Assembly: GCF_001456155.1 (NCBI RefSeq)
Contig: NZ_CP013293.1
Coordinates: 3,162,001 to 3,226,000 of the forward strand
Length of the DNA stretch: 64,000 nt
Direction: 5' to 3'
Origin: Chryseobacterium sp. IHB B 17019
GTDB taxonomy: Bacteria > Bacteroidota > Bacteroidia > Flavobacteriales > Weeksellaceae
Shown here: positions 63,322-64,000 of the stretch, piece after piece
How the letters are laid out: every line of letters starts with the position of its first letter
How positions within the stretch are numbered: the stretch's first letter is position 1
Made by a program: the position numbers and the translations under genes
The notes under the pieces: model-generated
The model's database searches: none
Told to the model about the DNA's origin: nothing
What the model saw: the letters and a program-made list of their open reading frames with translations, nothing else

Positions 63322-64000
63322 TTATGATTGAGGATAAGGTGAATTTGAACTGTTTTTCCATTTTGAAACATTGAAAAGATGTCTTCCCCAATAGCAACCA
63401 ATGACCAACACAGTCATCAGAATTAAAACAATTGTAAAATTCCAGAATGATACGGGGAGCCAGGTTGCTTTAATATCTACAGAGTTTGTATCTGTGGCTG
63501 GTTCGGGCGTTGCCGGTAAAGGCTTTACATTTAAAAGTGAATCTAAATTCTTCCCCTCAAATGTCTTTCTTATTAAGCTTCCAAATGATGACTGGTCGTT
63601 TTCCAATGTTTTAAGATCTCCGAAGGAAACAGATTCCTGTGTATTGCTATTCACTACATTAATAAATCCTGAAGGATCTTTTGTTATGGTAACACCTCCC
63701 TCAGAAACACTTGCAGAACTTGAATCATTTGAAAATAATGGTTCCTGTCTTTCCGCAGAAATCAAGAAATGATATTTCCCTGAAGAAACTCCGCAAAGAT
63801 TGAATTCTTCTGTTGTATTTCCTTCAGACCAGCTTTCCCCGCCTTCAACTCCGTGATATTGCTCAATATCTTTTGAGGTGTAAACTATTTCGTTTGTGGA
63901 TTCATTAACAAGGCTTAGCTGAACATTTGCCCAGGAATTATCAACTCCGGAATATACTTTCACCTTCAACGGAGCAGATCCTCCTGAAAGTGTAAAGCTT
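63322..64000 (-). CDS. DUF4178 family protein, C-terminal part (5' end outside window)
   Basis: The frame stays open to the window edge (…SGGSAPLKVKVYSGVDNSW…). The codon at 63969 that could be read as a start is TTG within the coding sequence, so I treat the gene as cut by the edge. The visible 226 residues hold a beta-sandwich (VYSGVDNSWANVQLSLVNES, EQYHGVEGGESWSEGN, LCGVSSGKYHFLISAE). I recognise this as the C-terminal part of DUF4178 proteins. A transmembrane helix near the C-terminus (FWNFTIVLILMTVLVIGCYWG) follows. The neighbours DUF350 and spermidine-synthase-like genes support the family call. Function unknown. Confidence 0.72.
   Translation of the reverse strand, partial: SFTLSGGSAPLKVKVYSGVDNSWANVQLSLVNESTNEIVYTSKDIEQYHGVEGGESWSEGNTTEEFNLCGVSSGKYHFLISAERQEPLFSNDSSSASVSEGGVTITKDPSGFINVVNSNTQESVSFGDLKTLENDQSSFGSLIRKTFEGKNLDSLLNVKPLPATPEPATDTNSVDIKATWLPVSFWNFTIVLILMTVLVIGCYWGRHLFNVSKWKNSSNSPYPQS

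Noticed and set aside
63969..63969. TTG taken as start of the DUF4178 gene
   Set aside because: The reading frame continues without a stop to the window edge, and the visible protein lacks the N-terminal part of the family.

Overview
The window looks like a chromosomal segment from a member of the Flavobacteriia, most likely Chryseobacterium or a close relative. It is AT-rich. It has Bacteroidetes-type promoters (-7 box TAnnTTTG), two proteins with type IX secretion sorting tails, an OmpA protein with calcium-binding type-3 repeats, CarboxypepD_reg-like proteins, an OMP_b-brl outer-membrane protein, and methionine synthase split into two genes. I see no rRNA, tRNA, CRISPR array, insertion sequence or prophage, so this is mainly core chromosome with a few lineage-specific blocks.

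Layout. 1-8.3 kb: end of a DUF2851 gene, PspC-like and GNAT genes, a SIMPL-domain protein, two tandem CarboxypepD_reg-like paralogues, a UvrD/RecB-type helicase-nuclease, a lipoprotein and ferritin. 8.4-18.4 kb: a CpxP-like periplasmic protein, a repeat-rich secreted protein, a CBM20-containing 4-alpha-glucanotransferase, a T9SS cargo protein, cysS, a DinB-like gene, folE and a large acyltransferase-like protein. 18.4-28.4 kb: a leftward methionine cluster (metX, hom, metZ, homocysteine methyltransferase half, fatty-acid desaturase, cobalamin half of MetH, metF), headed by a SAM-I riboswitch. 28.5-33 kb: a GH63-like glucosidase and a T9SS-sorted fibronectin protein. 33.1-41.3 kb: OsmC, then a MoxR/DUF58/DUF4350/DUF4129/SpoIIM-like/RDD membrane cluster.

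41.4-51.9 kb: a tiny GNAT gene behind a perfect FNR-type box, a glycosyltransferase and metallophosphoesterase pair, yebC, an ompA-like gene, smpB, an ABC-F ATPase with asymmetric active sites, then recJ-nadD and two small genes. 52.2-56.9 kb: an outer-membrane beta-barrel protein, a lipoprotein esterase and a class-C beta-lactamase-like lipoprotein. 57-64 kb: a tight leftward run containing a DUF4178 protein (cut by the window edge), a 64-aa membrane protein, DUF350, a membrane-fused spermidine-synthase-like protein, a FAD amine-oxidase-like protein, a histidine-bearing polytopic membrane protein and a GH43-type protein.

The methionine cluster reads as one pathway: homoserine formation (hom), acylation (metX), sulfhydrylation (metZ), then methylation of homocysteine by the split MetH using methyl-THF from MetF, all plausibly under SAM control. 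The best candidate for a poorly described system is the DUF4178/DUF350/aminopropyltransferase-like/FAD-oxidase run at the right edge. Its overlaps and short gaps suggest co-transcription of an envelope-associated amine or polyamine-related chemistry, but the function is inferred from domains and context only.
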